DNA of 64,000 nt, taken from contig CAJTYM010000008.1 in NCBI GenBank assembly GCA_910583835.1, positions 35,997 to 99,996 of the forward strand, given 5' to 3'. The notes beneath the pieces were generated by a model. It did not search any database. It worked only from the letters and a program-made list of their open reading frames with translations, and was not told the DNA's origin. This DNA comes from an uncultured Lachnospiraceae bacterium. GTDB taxonomy: Bacteria; Bacillota; Clostridia; Lachnospirales; Lachnospiraceae. Numbering within the stretch: the first letter of the stretch is position 1; the number at the start of each line of letters is the position of its first letter. Positions 17,405 to 28,938 of the stretch are shown in pieces. Both the position numbers and the translations under genes were made by a program.

Positions 17405-17590
17405 TTATAAGGAAATACCATGTTGCATTAACGTGTGAAAGCACAGGTTTTCCTGATAAGATGAAGCCCTCTTGTATGCAGGAAACTTCTCTGTATTTTC
17501 TGCAATGAAAATTAATAATATGTAGAACGCAGATTTGTATAAAAAAAGAAAAATGCTTCACCCTAATGGTAAAACCAACAGGAGGAAGCT

Positions 17591-18022
17591 ATGTATAATA
17601 ATGAAGAAATCAATGTATTAAAGGAAACCAGGAAAAATGCAGCTATGGCGGTAAATGCCATTGATGCGCTGATGGGAAAGATTTACAATCAGGAATTTGC
17701 CTACGAACTGACAGCCGAGCGTGACCGTTTCCGCGATTTTGAGCGTAAAGCAGAGGCCGGGTTGTGGGAGCATGGATTGGTGAGCCGGGATTCCGGTATC
17801 CAGAAAGCGATGCTGTGGGGATCCATACAGGCAAACACAATGCTCAATATCAGCACGAACCATGTGGCGGATATGGTGATTCAGGGAAATGCCAGAGGAA
17901 TTACGGAACTGATGAAGATAAAGCATAATAACAAGGCAAGCGGCAGTTTTGCCAATGAACTTGCCGAGGAACTGATGGACTTTGAAGAAGAAAACATTGA
18001 AAGGCTGAAACGGTTCCTGTAA
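17591..18022 (+). CDS. Conserved hypothetical all-helical protein
   Basis: A 143-aa protein with no family I recognise. Nearly all of it is predicted helical and charged (KETRKNAAMAVNAIDALMGK; NELAEELMDFEEENIERLKR), with no signal peptide or membrane span. The pattern of long amphipathic helices recalls four-helix bundles of the ferritin-like or spore-coat CotF-like type, but no metal-ligand pattern is clear. AGGAGG stands 7 bases before the ATG, so it is surely translated. It is followed after 95 bases by the pseudouridine synthase gene. Confidence 0.65.
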   Translation: MYNNEEINVLKETRKNAAMAVNAIDALMGKIYNQEFAYELTAERDRFRDFERKAEAGLWEHGLVSRDSGIQKAMLWGSIQANTMLNISTNHVADMVIQGNARGITELMKIKHNNKASGSFANELAEELMDFEEENIERLKRFL

Positions 18023-18117
18023 CTTGTATATTTTTAGGAAGCGGGAGTCCACATCATTTTTCAGCGGCTGCATATGCAGGAGTCAATTTTAGGGCAGGAG
18101 AAAGAAGGTGGGGGAAC

Positions 18118-18837
18118 ATGGAAGAATCAATAAGAATTAATAAATATCTCAGTGAGGCGGGGGTCTGTTCCCGCAGGGAAGCGGATCGCCAGATTGAGCT
18201 GGGGCGCGTATCAATCAATGGCAGGATGGCAGTGGCGGGGGATAAAGTTTTCCCCTCGGATGTGGTCATGTTTGGGAAGGATAAAGTTTCCAAAGAAGAG
18301 GAGGTAATTCTGCTGGCAGTAAATAAGCCGGCAGGCATTGTGTGTACGGCTGAGAAGCGGGAAAAAGACAATATTGTGGATTTTTTGGGTTATTCCAAAC
18401 GTGTTTATCCCATTGGGCGATTGGATAAGACCTCACATGGCTTGCTGTTGATGACAAATCAGGGAGATTTGGTAAATAAGATGATGCGCAGCGGAAATTA
18501 CCATGAGAAAGAATACATTGTCAAGGTGAACCGGGACGTCACGCCTGAATTCCTGCAGGGGATGGCGAAAGGCGTGTACCTGGAAGATTTGGCAGCGACA
18601 ACCAGGCCTTGCAAGGTGGAAAAGGTGGCAAGGCGTACGTTCCGCATTATCCTTACCCAGGGCATGAACCGGCAGATTCGCAGGATGTGCGAATCATTTC
18701 AATATCGTGTTTTGGATTTGAAGCGGGTGCGTATCATGAACATCTGCCTGGGAGATTTAAAGGAAGGCGCTTACCGCAAGGTGACAGAGGAAGAATGGCA
18801 GGTGCTTCAGGAGCAGATTAAGGATTCGAAAGGATGA
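18118..18837 (+). CDS. 23S rRNA/tRNA pseudouridine synthase, RsuA/RluF family
   Basis: A 239-aa protein with an N-terminal S4 RNA-binding domain (IRINKYLSEAGVCSRREADR), then the pseudouridine-synthase core with the catalytic Asp in GRLDKTSHGLLL and the C-terminal motif LTQGMNRQIRRMCE. The KPAGIVCTA segment is the usual core entry. It isomerises a uridine in rRNA; the match is closest in layout to RluF, but the exact target is not certain. It ends 3 bases before ligA. Confidence 0.9.
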   Translation: MEESIRINKYLSEAGVCSRREADRQIELGRVSINGRMAVAGDKVFPSDVVMFGKDKVSKEEEVILLAVNKPAGIVCTAEKREKDNIVDFLGYSKRVYPIGRLDKTSHGLLLMTNQGDLVNKMMRSGNYHEKEYIVKVNRDVTPEFLQGMAKGVYLEDLAATTRPCKVEKVARRTFRIILTQGMNRQIRRMCESFQYRVLDLKRVRIMNICLGDLKEGAYRKVTEEEWQVLQEQIKDSKG

Positions 18838-20841
<2,004 letters not shown>

Positions 20842-20867
20842 AATGTAGAAGAAAGAAGGAATGAATT

Positions 20868-21800
20868 ATGCCGATTAAGGTTCAGAGCGGATTGCCGGCG
20901 AGAGAGAAGCTGGAGCGGGAAAATGTATTTACGATGGATGAAAACCGGGCAATGCATCAGGATATCCGGCCGATAGAGGTGGGAATCCTGAATTTGATGC
21001 CTCTGAAAGAAGATACAGAGCTGCAGATTCTGCGGGAACTGTCCAACACGCCCTTGCAGGTCGATGTGACATTTGTGGTGGTAAGCAGCCATGAATCGCG
21101 CAACACATCCAGCAGCCATCTGAATAAGTTTTACAATACGTTTGATGAAATTAAGGACCAGAAATTTGACGGATTTATCATTACCGGCGCTCCCGTGGAG
21201 CAGATGGAGTATGAGGATGTGGATTATTGGCAGGAGTTTGAGCAAATCTGTGAATGGACGAAAACAAATGTAACTTCCACCATGCATCTGTGCTGGGGCG
21301 CTCAGGCGGGGCTTTACCACCATTATAAAATTCCCAAGCATAAGCTGGATAAGAAAATGTTCGGCATATTTGAGCATAAGGTCAGCAACCGCAAGATTCC
21401 GCTGGTGCGCGGGTTCGACGATTATTTTCTTGCGCCTCATTCCCGGCATACGGAGGTGCGCAGGGAGGATATTGACAAAGTTCCTGCGCTTACGGTTCTG
21501 GCGGAATCGCCGGAGGCGGGCGTATTCCTCTTGATGGATACTACCGGAAAGAAAATTTTTGTCATGGGTCATCCGGAGTACGATAGGGTAACGCTACATA
21601 CGGAGTATATGCGTGATAAGGAAAAAGGGCTGGATATCCAATTGCCCAAGAATTATTATGTGGATGATGATGATACCATTCGCCCGAATCTGCAGTGGCG
21701 CGCCCATGCCAATGCGCTCTATTCCAATTGGCTGAACTATTATGTCTATCAGGCTACGCCTTATGAATATACGGCAGTGCAGCCGAGAAAGCGCAAATAG
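20868..21800 (+). CDS. metA: Homoserine O-acetyltransferase of the MetA (HTS) family
   Basis: A 310-aa class-I glutamine-amidotransferase-like acyltransferase of methionine synthesis. The catalytic Cys142 is in MHLCWGAQAG, His is in MGHPEYD, and the family hallmark TGAPVEQMEYEDVDYW is present. Family work showed that Glu at position 111 gives acetyl-CoA preference and Gly gives succinyl-CoA preference; here residue 111 is Glu (in GAPVEQ), so acetylation is predicted despite the usual 'succinyltransferase' label. A good ribosome site (AAAGAAGGA) precedes the ATG. A strong terminator follows and separates it from the convergent phage-tail genes. Confidence 0.93.
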   Translation: MPIKVQSGLPAREKLERENVFTMDENRAMHQDIRPIEVGILNLMPLKEDTELQILRELSNTPLQVDVTFVVVSSHESRNTSSSHLNKFYNTFDEIKDQKFDGFIITGAPVEQMEYEDVDYWQEFEQICEWTKTNVTSTMHLCWGAQAGLYHHYKIPKHKLDKKMFGIFEHKVSNRKIPLVRGFDDYFLAPHSRHTEVRREDIDKVPALTVLAESPEAGVFLLMDTTGKKIFVMGHPEYDRVTLHTEYMRDKEKGLDIQLPKNYYVDDDDTIRPNLQWRAHANALYSNWLNYYVYQATPYEYTAVQPRKRK

Positions 21801-21849
21801 CCGTATATTCACGGTTTGCTGTGCCGGCCGCAATTGCGGAACAATATAA

Positions 21850-21888
21850 AACCAGGGTAGAGGAGAATGAGCCTACCCTGGTTTTTTT
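21850..21888 (+). terminator. Terminator at the metA / tail-array boundary
   Basis: AACCAGGGTAG and CTACCCTGGTT pair around an 11-base loop, followed by a run of T. It ends metA and marks the left edge of the phage-derived region. Confidence 0.88.
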
Positions 21889-21934
21889 GTAATGCCGAAT
21901 TGATTTCCGGTCAATATCAATAAGCTGATTGATT

Positions 21935-24900
21935 TTAGTTCTGTGGCGGAGTAAGCGAATTTTCCAGTACAGATACCCGCTCTTCTAAGGCTTCGATGGC
22001 CTGTTTCAGCAGTTCGTTTTCTGCATATAGTTTCTGGACCATGTGGACGGTAAGCATCGTATACTCGCCATATCTCATGGAATAAATGTATTGTTCATTG
22101 CCTGCAGCGTCCAGGTCAGGAATGGATTGTCTGTTGCCCTCCTCATCTATATATTCTTTTGTTTTTACGGTTTTGCAGAAGGGGGCGAAATTGAGGGGGG
22201 AAATATCATGATTGTCCAGTAATTCTTCTATTTCCTGAGAAATAGTCCCGAAATGATGCTGGCTGCCATTTTTGGAAACATAGGCATACGTGGGGGTTGC
22301 GAGGTAAATTTTTTCATACGTTTCCGTGATGGGTTCGATACGGTCCTGTAACTCTCTGTCGGAGATTATTGCCACCTGATTTTCTGAATAAACAGTTCCG
22401 TTGTCGATGGTAATATCGCCGATAGTGCCGCTGTTAGCAGTAATATGATCGATAATACCGTTATTGATGGTAATATCACCGATGGTACCGCTGCTGATGG
22501 AAATATTGCTGAAATTGCCAGTGGCAGAATCAAGAATGCCGGACATATGCAAGGTTCCTTCTTCATCTAAATGCAGGATGTCCTGGGAACCTTTGGAAAT
22601 TGCCAATAATCTGCGGGCATTGGGGTTTATTTTTATGGTATTTAGGCTGTTCTGGGCAAGGATGCCATGGTGGTTAAGGTAAAGGGAATCGCTGCCGTTG
22701 TTTATGCCTAATTTTTCGCTTAAAACGAAATTACCTACCATTGCATCGGCAAGGACGCCGTAGGCGGTCTTCTTTTCTGTGATGCCGGGGTCAAAAATGT
22801 CTGGCACGGCGTATTGGTATTTGCCGATGGCGCTGCGCAGATGGTCCCAATTATCATCGGTAAGGCAAATGCCATTCTGGCTGATGCGCATTTGGCAGTC
22901 GTCATAGACGTCTTCAATATTGTTGTATGCGCGGCAGAGGATTCCCTGCGAATTGATGACGATTTCCTGTGTCCGGTAATCGTTGACCAGTTTTGTTTGT
23001 GAGGCATCGATTCCTCCATTTATCCAGTTGGTTATCTGTTTGGATGTATCTGTGTGTTTTGCCAGCTGCTGTTTGATGGAAGCGTAGGAGGAGGAAAAGG
23101 AGCCCACAGATTTGAAAATAGAGTCGACATCAGAGATGCCGGACCATGTTTTTTCTGCCGTGGAAAATTCCACCGGCAAGTTGCTTAAATCGTCAAAGTT
23201 TATCTCGTAGGATAAGAGCCTTAGGTGGTACAGCGTATCGTCCACGTTCATATGAATCCAGTTTCCGCAGGCAAATTTGTCCGCAAAAGGTGAGAATTCT
23301 TTCAGAGCCAGCAGATTGTTCAAAGAAGCGCTGATATTGTACTGTAAATGAGAAGCTTTGTAAAGTTCCCTTTTTGCTGCCTCAATGAGTTTTTCTGCCC
23401 GTTCTATCAGCTCAGAATTGCTCAGTCCGTCCGATTTGTAATTGTCATTTTTATAACTGTCTTCCCTGCGGTAGGAGCAGAATACCCGCCATAAATCTTT
23501 GCCAATCCAGGATTCAAAATCCCAGTCGTTTTTCACTTGTTCCTGGATGGAAATGAGGTCTTGGTATAAGTTGTCTATGTCATTGCTGATAACTGTCAGG
23601 AAAGCAATTTGTTCTGCCAGTTTAGCGGCGCGTTCCTGATAGGGAACTTTCATGCTGTCCTGTAAATCCTGGTTTTCTGAATTAAGGATAAGCATGAGGC
23701 AGTCATCAAATGCAGCCTTGGTGTTTGTCAGGCAGCCAATACTGAAGAAAGTGATTCTTTGGCAGAATTCGTCAAAGGGCATTTCCATATCGGTGATTTC
23801 ACGGATGGCGTTTTCGGATTTTGCCATGGCAGCGTCCAGTTTTTGCTGCAAATACCTGCGTTCGTTATTATCTACAGATAAGGCAAGTACAGGCGTCTTT
23901 TGCGTCTGCGTATCGTCTGAGATGGCGGTGAGCGTGAGCTGCCCGTTCCATCTGCCGATACCTTCCTTAGAGGCTGCCGGTTCATAGCGGTAATCCTGAT
24001 CGTCAATGTTTACGCGGTATAACGCGGTATTGATGCAGGCTTTTGCCATTTCAAGGATGGCGTTGTTGATGATTCTGTCTGAGGACCGTGAGGGGTCGGA
24101 AACGGCAATCACAGAAAGTCTATCTGTGATAATTTGGATGGCATCGTCCATGGACTGCCCATCAATGGCTGGTACTGGCATCATCGCGGAGTCGAGGTAT
24201 CCTTTGAGGTCTATGGCGTCATATAATAGCCGGCTGACGTTCCGGTATCCATGGATTTCTGATGATATTTTCTGATAGGGGGTCTCGGGATACCTGGATA
24301 AGACATATGCGATAGCGGCATTGTATCTGGTAACGTGGGCAGCCGGCAGATGGAAACTGCCGGAATCCATGCATGATTGGTATTCTTCGTTATAGCTGGC
24401 GATTTTATCAGATAGGCTGTCGGGCATGTTCTCCAATACTTCCGGGGGGAAACTCCAGAAATAATTTGTGCCGTTGGGGTTGCAGTTAGCAACGGTAGCC
24501 GTCATCAGATTATCTCCGCCGGAAACCCGGAAGCAGTTTTTCAATTCCTCTTTATTGCTTTCAATGGAGGCAGAAGCGGCAAGATTGTCTTTGTCAATGT
24601 AAATGGCGGTATCTTCTCCGTATGCGCCCTCAAATAGCGTACTCCCGCATTCTGGGCACTTGTCGTGGAAATCACCGCGGTATCCGCAGTCAGCGCACGT
24701 ATTGCATAGGTCGTATGCGTTGACAATCCTTGTGCCGTCCGGCTTGACGTCAAAGGTGAACAGGCATTGGTACTGCTGGGCAATCTCACTGGTCAAGGCT
24801 TCATAAATGCTTGTCTCAGAAAAACTGAATTCATAGAATGTCGGCAAATCCCGCAGTGTCTTGCTGACGTAGCCGATTTTATAATGGGATGCTTTGCCCA

Positions 24901-25351
24901 AAATGCGGTGCAGCAGCGAAGCAGAGGTCTCAACGCCACGGTAGAAAACAGTGGGGAAATCAGGGTTGTAGTCCGGTCTTTTCATATCGGCTTCCGTGTT
25001 GATTTCTATGTCATATAATATTGTCTGGGACAGTTCTGCTTCTGCGAGCGATGTGCAGGTAATTGTTTTATATGTGCCGGTATCTTCTGTCAGGGCAACC
25101 TGTATATCAAAGCATTCTCCGTATTCCGGGAGGTAAATCAGGTTATAGTCATTGATTTTATCCCACAGGCAGTTAAGTCTGCCATCGATGGTTTTGTATA
25201 CTTTAAAGGATAATTCGTTTGCCGAATTGAAATTGTTTTTATAGACGATAGCGCTGGCAGTGACAGCGCCGATAGTTGCAAAATCCCTGCCCTTCAGCAG
25301 AAGGGTAGGGATGTCTGTATGTAGATTCTGGTTGTAAATTATGTTTGCCAT
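21935..25351 (-). CDS. Tal-like tail protein with S74 self-cleaving chaperone C-terminus (module I)
   Basis: A 1138-aa protein. The N-terminal ~360 residues resemble Tal/gp44-like hub proteins of siphophage tail tips, with an unusual four-Cys zinc ribbon inserted near residues 213-243 (CADCGYRG...CPECGS). The middle is largely helical, then short beta-fibre repeats (SGTIGDITINNG) at about 950-995. The C-terminus from about 999 is an intramolecular chaperone of the endosialidase/Peptidase S74 type, with the cleavage-site Ser in ISDRELQDRI, and ends in a coiled coil (LLKQAIEALEERVSVLENSL). In this family the C-terminal domain trims itself after trimerisation. AAGGAGGAAGC precedes the ATG. It lies directly after TMP1 and is homologous to the 45173-49042 protein. 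Confidence 0.82.
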   Translation of the reverse strand: MANIIYNQNLHTDIPTLLLKGRDFATIGAVTASAIVYKNNFNSANELSFKVYKTIDGRLNCLWDKINDYNLIYLPEYGECFDIQVALTEDTGTYKTITCTSLAEAELSQTILYDIEINTEADMKRPDYNPDFPTVFYRGVETSASLLHRILGKASHYKIGYVSKTLRDLPTFYEFSFSETSIYEALTSEIAQQYQCLFTFDVKPDGTRIVNAYDLCNTCADCGYRGDFHDKCPECGSTLFEGAYGEDTAIYIDKDNLAASASIESNKEELKNCFRVSGGDNLMTATVANCNPNGTNYFWSFPPEVLENMPDSLSDKIASYNEEYQSCMDSGSFHLPAAHVTRYNAAIAYVLSRYPETPYQKISSEIHGYRNVSRLLYDAIDLKGYLDSAMMPVPAIDGQSMDDAIQIITDRLSVIAVSDPSRSSDRIINNAILEMAKACINTALYRVNIDDQDYRYEPAASKEGIGRWNGQLTLTAISDDTQTQKTPVLALSVDNNERRYLQQKLDAAMAKSENAIREITDMEMPFDEFCQRITFFSIGCLTNTKAAFDDCLMLILNSENQDLQDSMKVPYQERAAKLAEQIAFLTVISNDIDNLYQDLISIQEQVKNDWDFESWIGKDLWRVFCSYRREDSYKNDNYKSDGLSNSELIERAEKLIEAAKRELYKASHLQYNISASLNNLLALKEFSPFADKFACGNWIHMNVDDTLYHLRLLSYEINFDDLSNLPVEFSTAEKTWSGISDVDSIFKSVGSFSSSYASIKQQLAKHTDTSKQITNWINGGIDASQTKLVNDYRTQEIVINSQGILCRAYNNIEDVYDDCQMRISQNGICLTDDNWDHLRSAIGKYQYAVPDIFDPGITEKKTAYGVLADAMVGNFVLSEKLGINNGSDSLYLNHHGILAQNSLNTIKINPNARRLLAISKGSQDILHLDEEGTLHMSGILDSATGNFSNISISSGTIGDITINNGIIDHITANSGTIGDITIDNGTVYSENQVAIISDRELQDRIEPITETYEKIYLATPTYAYVSKNGSQHHFGTISQEIEELLDNHDISPLNFAPFCKTVKTKEYIDEEGNRQSIPDLDAAGNEQYIYSMRYGEYTMLTVHMVQKLYAENELLKQAIEALEERVSVLENSLTPPQN

Positions 25352-25410
25352 AATGCTTCCTCCTTAATCTTAAATTTGTTAATATGTTGCGGTTGGATGT
25401 TTGCCAGAAT

Positions 25411-28400
25411 TTAAATATGTTTGAATTTTGCCATGGAGTTTCCGCCGACCGTCCGGTCTATGGTCATGGACTGGATGGCACGTTCAAATTTGCTGTCCCG
25501 AATCAGGGCGGTCTTGAATTCCTCGTAATTCTTCACGTTGGGGAGGTTCAGCTCATCGATGGAGACATTGACGTCCCCTGTATGGGAAACGGTCTTGATA
25601 TCGGGCGTAATGGCAGCAGCCGGAGATATGGGCTGGGGGTCTATGTGCATTAGGCTGCGGATTTCCTCAGACGGCATTTTGGAGAATGCAATGAGCTTCT
25701 TCACAATCTCTGCGTGTTCCGCATCTTCTGTGCCGACAGTGGCAGGAGACATGGCGCTCTCTTGGGAGACCCGCACAATTTCCATGTCTGTTTGCAGTAC
25801 AGGTATCTGAGAGAGGGGGGAAGCCTGTTTATATGTTTCGTATTCGTTGATGGCAGCGTTGGCGGAATTCAGTTGTTTCTGATAAGATTTTATTGCATTT
25901 TCCGAAGATTTAATCTGGCTGTTCAGGCGTTTTTTCTCCGCTGTAAAATCCTTTTGCGGGGGCAGGGAGACGGCGATTAATTTGGAAGGGCCATCTTTCT
26001 GATTGGCGCCTTTTTTGGCTTTATTGTTAGCTGCTTTCTGCTGTTCTTTTTGTTTTTTCTCTTCTTCGGCTATTTTCTGCAGCCGTTTCTTTGCCTGGGA
26101 AATGCTCTTTTCTTCGGCGGAGATTTTCTTGGCCGCCTCTGTTTTCTGTATCTGTGCTGCTCGTGCGTTCCCTTCGAGCTCTTGCCGTTTCTTGTTTTCC
26201 GCGGCTGCTTTCTGTGCGTTTCTGTTGGCTTCCGCCTGCATTTGCGCCTGTCTTAGGGAGCTTTCTTGGGCACTCCTGTCATTTGCTATCACGCGGCTTA
26301 CATAATCGGCGCTGCCGACAATGCCCAGCAGCAGACTTGACAGCCCTGAGGAAATACCTCCGTGCAAGGAAGTCAGGGTCGTGACAATTTCCCCGGACAT
26401 GCCGGAGACGGATTGGTTTATCATTTCCAGGATGGCGTCTGTATTGTTCAGTTTTTCATCTATAAATGCTTCAAAACCATCATACAGGCTGTCCAGCATG
26501 TCGTTCGTGTCAGAGAGGTATTTCTCGTATTCCGTCTCTTTTAAATCCTGTCTTGCATCTTCCAGCTGGACTTTCAGTTCCTGGATTTTTGCGCGGGCCT
26601 CCTCGGTGTCATTTCCGCCATATGCCTGTAGTTGTTTCTGCAGCGAGGCGATATGGTTTGTCTTCTCTGCGATGGTTTTCTGGTATTCGTAGGCATCTTT
26701 TTCACTCTGTTTCAAATCCTTATATTTTTGGATTAATTTGCCAAGAGCGTCCAACTGTGCTTCATATCCATTCCTCACTAGGTCGATGATGGAATTCAGC
26801 GTATCTTCTGCGGCGAGCTTGGCAGACCATTCCTCGTCCTGCAGTTCCCGCAGACGGTTTACCACAGCTTCATCGCCCATAGACAGTTCGCCTGTGGAAA
26901 TCTTGTTCATGATGTCTGCATATTCTCTTGCATACTTGTCTGCCTGTGCAAGGGAAGTTTCATAGTCTGTCTTATAGAGACCGAATGCAGCATTGCCGAA
27001 TTCCGTGAAATCACCGGTGTCCTTGTCTACGAAATCATGGTTTTTCTCCATAAGGCTGATGAGGAAATCCGTTTCACTGTTTATCTGCTTGATGGTTGCC
27101 AGGGAACTGTCGAAGAGGTCCCATTTTGCCTGGCGGATGGTGTTGTTCAGTTCAGCCATTGCCAGGGTTGTTTCATCGATGGCGTTTGTGGTGTCATTGA
27201 TAAGCTCCACCATCGAATACCATTCATCGGAACCGGCTTCTATCTGTTTATTTGCAACGGCTTCATTGAGGCTTTTTTGCAGGGCATTTCGCTTGGCAAT
27301 CAATTTCTTCTGCGAAGCGTCTTCGGCGGACAGCAGTCCGTTGTAGTATGCCAGGTTTACCCGCTGTCCTTTCTCCTGGGCAAGTGAGATTTTGCTGTTG
27401 AGCTGTGTTTTTTTCTGTTCATTTTCGGACAGCCCATAGTCATGCTCGGAAGCAATGTTGTGAAATTTATCCATGGCAAGGTCCGCTTTTTCCTGCTTGG
27501 AGGTTTGTGCATACAGGTCTGCGATAGCTTTGTCTGAATTGTATGCCTGCAGGTACTCATTATAGGTCAGGCAGGCTTGGTAGAGTCTGCCATTGTCATT
27601 CAGTTTGGCTGCTTTGTTTAACGTTTTTTCGCCTATGGGTTTGCCGGATTTTGCGCTCTTTTGTATTTCTTTGAGGATGGCTTTGTTTGATTTTGTCTTT
27701 TTGTATTTCTTTAGTTTGCGTTTCGCGGTATTGAAATTGCTGCGGTCTGTCTTTACGGCTGTTTTGTAGGAATTCTGACGTTTGCCGATGTTATCTGTTT
27801 TTTTGTCTATAAAATCATTTTTGCGCTTGGCTGTGGCAGCATTGTCAATTTTGGCATCGTAAAGTTCGTCCTCGGAATCGTAGGCTGCTATTTTTTTATC
27901 TGCTTTTGCTTTGGCAAGGGCAGCGGCAGCTTTTGCGTTTTCTGCCATGGTTTTCTTCAAATTGGACATGGTGTCGTTGTTTGAGCGCATCCGTTCATCG
28001 TATTCATACCATTTCTCGGAGGTTTTTGTCACAGTTTTCTTGAGTTTATTCAGTTCGGCATTCTGTTTTTTGATATTGCCAATCTGTGAGCGGATATTTT
28101 TGTTCATGTTTGCATAGTCGCCTTTGCTGGCAGAAAAACCCCAGGCTTCTTTAAGGTCCATCCGGTTTTTAATCTGGCTGTTTTTGGAATCAAGCTTGGA
28201 GAAGAGTTTGTCATATTTCGTTATGAGCAGCTCAATCTTTGCCTGCGTCAGTTCTTTCTGCGTCCGTTTCAGTTCCTCTGCCTTTTCCTTGCATTTCTCT
28301 GCGCTCTCATACATTTCCTGGTAGTCGCGGATGCCTTTCTTCAACCCATCGTCCTCAATCGTAAACAGGTCTATCGTGCCGTCTTTTATCCTGGAAATCC

Positions 28401-28938
28401 AGACCTCGTCCAGCCCGATGTTGTTGGCTTCCTGCATATACCTGTCATATGCCTTATTCTGCATGTCAATCTCATTCGCTATTTTGGAGATGGCCTTTTG
28501 ATAGTTTTTTCCTCGGGCATGAAATGAGAGGAAGGCATCTTCGGCTTTGGATTTGATTCTGGCGATGGCAGATTCAATGCGGGAGAGGGCGATTTCAATG
28601 AAATCGAAGGTTTCTTTGACTTTTGCGACGTTCTCTTTGGCAGGAGTTCCATCATTTTTGATGTTCTGGGGTATGGTGGGCGTATCTATGTCGATATCCA
28701 TGGGTATTCGGAATCTGTCTAAGATTGTTTGGACTGCTTCTTCGTCTGACATGCCGTCTGTCTTTTTAAATCCCCTGTCATCGTAGCCGCCGGTGAGGTT
28801 GGCGAATTCTATGGCGGCGGCATAGCCGTAGCTCATGCTGATTAAAGATTCGAGGGCGGACAGTTTTGCGGTTACATCAAGACTATCGTTGGAGAATATT
28901 CTTTCCGCTTCGACCGCTGCCATGATTGCCTGGGTCAC
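25411..28938 (-). CDS. Tape measure protein 1 (TMP1), C-terminal part after a frameshift
   Basis: The frame gives 1175 aa from an internal ATG, but homology to TMP2 continues upstream to about 28970 in this frame (FLLEQ, then GASNGVTQAIM). It is the continuation of the 28935-31013 exon, separated by a one-base deletion. The sequence is dominated by long charged coiled coils and Lys-rich segments (KRKLKKYKKTKSNKAILKEI), as expected of a tape measure that spans the tail lumen. The last ~100 residues (from VSIDELNLPNVKNYEEFKTA) resemble TMP2's conserved C-terminus. If the frameshift is real, the tail built on this protein would be truncated unless translation restarts. Confidence 0.8.
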   Translation of the reverse strand: MTQAIMAAVEAERIFSNDSLDVTAKLSALESLISMSYGYAAAIEFANLTGGYDDRGFKKTDGMSDEEAVQTILDRFRIPMDIDIDTPTIPQNIKNDGTPAKENVAKVKETFDFIEIALSRIESAIARIKSKAEDAFLSFHARGKNYQKAISKIANEIDMQNKAYDRYMQEANNIGLDEVWISRIKDGTIDLFTIEDDGLKKGIRDYQEMYESAEKCKEKAEELKRTQKELTQAKIELLITKYDKLFSKLDSKNSQIKNRMDLKEAWGFSASKGDYANMNKNIRSQIGNIKKQNAELNKLKKTVTKTSEKWYEYDERMRSNNDTMSNLKKTMAENAKAAAALAKAKADKKIAAYDSEDELYDAKIDNAATAKRKNDFIDKKTDNIGKRQNSYKTAVKTDRSNFNTAKRKLKKYKKTKSNKAILKEIQKSAKSGKPIGEKTLNKAAKLNDNGRLYQACLTYNEYLQAYNSDKAIADLYAQTSKQEKADLAMDKFHNIASEHDYGLSENEQKKTQLNSKISLAQEKGQRVNLAYYNGLLSAEDASQKKLIAKRNALQKSLNEAVANKQIEAGSDEWYSMVELINDTTNAIDETTLAMAELNNTIRQAKWDLFDSSLATIKQINSETDFLISLMEKNHDFVDKDTGDFTEFGNAAFGLYKTDYETSLAQADKYAREYADIMNKISTGELSMGDEAVVNRLRELQDEEWSAKLAAEDTLNSIIDLVRNGYEAQLDALGKLIQKYKDLKQSEKDAYEYQKTIAEKTNHIASLQKQLQAYGGNDTEEARAKIQELKVQLEDARQDLKETEYEKYLSDTNDMLDSLYDGFEAFIDEKLNNTDAILEMINQSVSGMSGEIVTTLTSLHGGISSGLSSLLLGIVGSADYVSRVIANDRSAQESSLRQAQMQAEANRNAQKAAAENKKRQELEGNARAAQIQKTEAAKKISAEEKSISQAKKRLQKIAEEEKKQKEQQKAANNKAKKGANQKDGPSKLIAVSLPPQKDFTAEKKRLNSQIKSSENAIKSYQKQLNSANAAINEYETYKQASPLSQIPVLQTDMEIVRVSQESAMSPATVGTEDAEHAEIVKKLIAFSKMPSEEIRSLMHIDPQPISPAAAITPDIKTVSHTGDVNVSIDELNLPNVKNYEEFKTALIRDSKFERAIQSMTIDRTVGGNSMAKFKHI

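Noticed and set aside
26003..26692. Plus-strand ORFs opposite the tape measures and Tal-like genes (Leu/Ser/Phe/Cys-rich)
   Set aside because: Low-complexity shadows of the Lys/Glu/Ala-rich coiled-coil genes on the minus strand, without ribosome sites.
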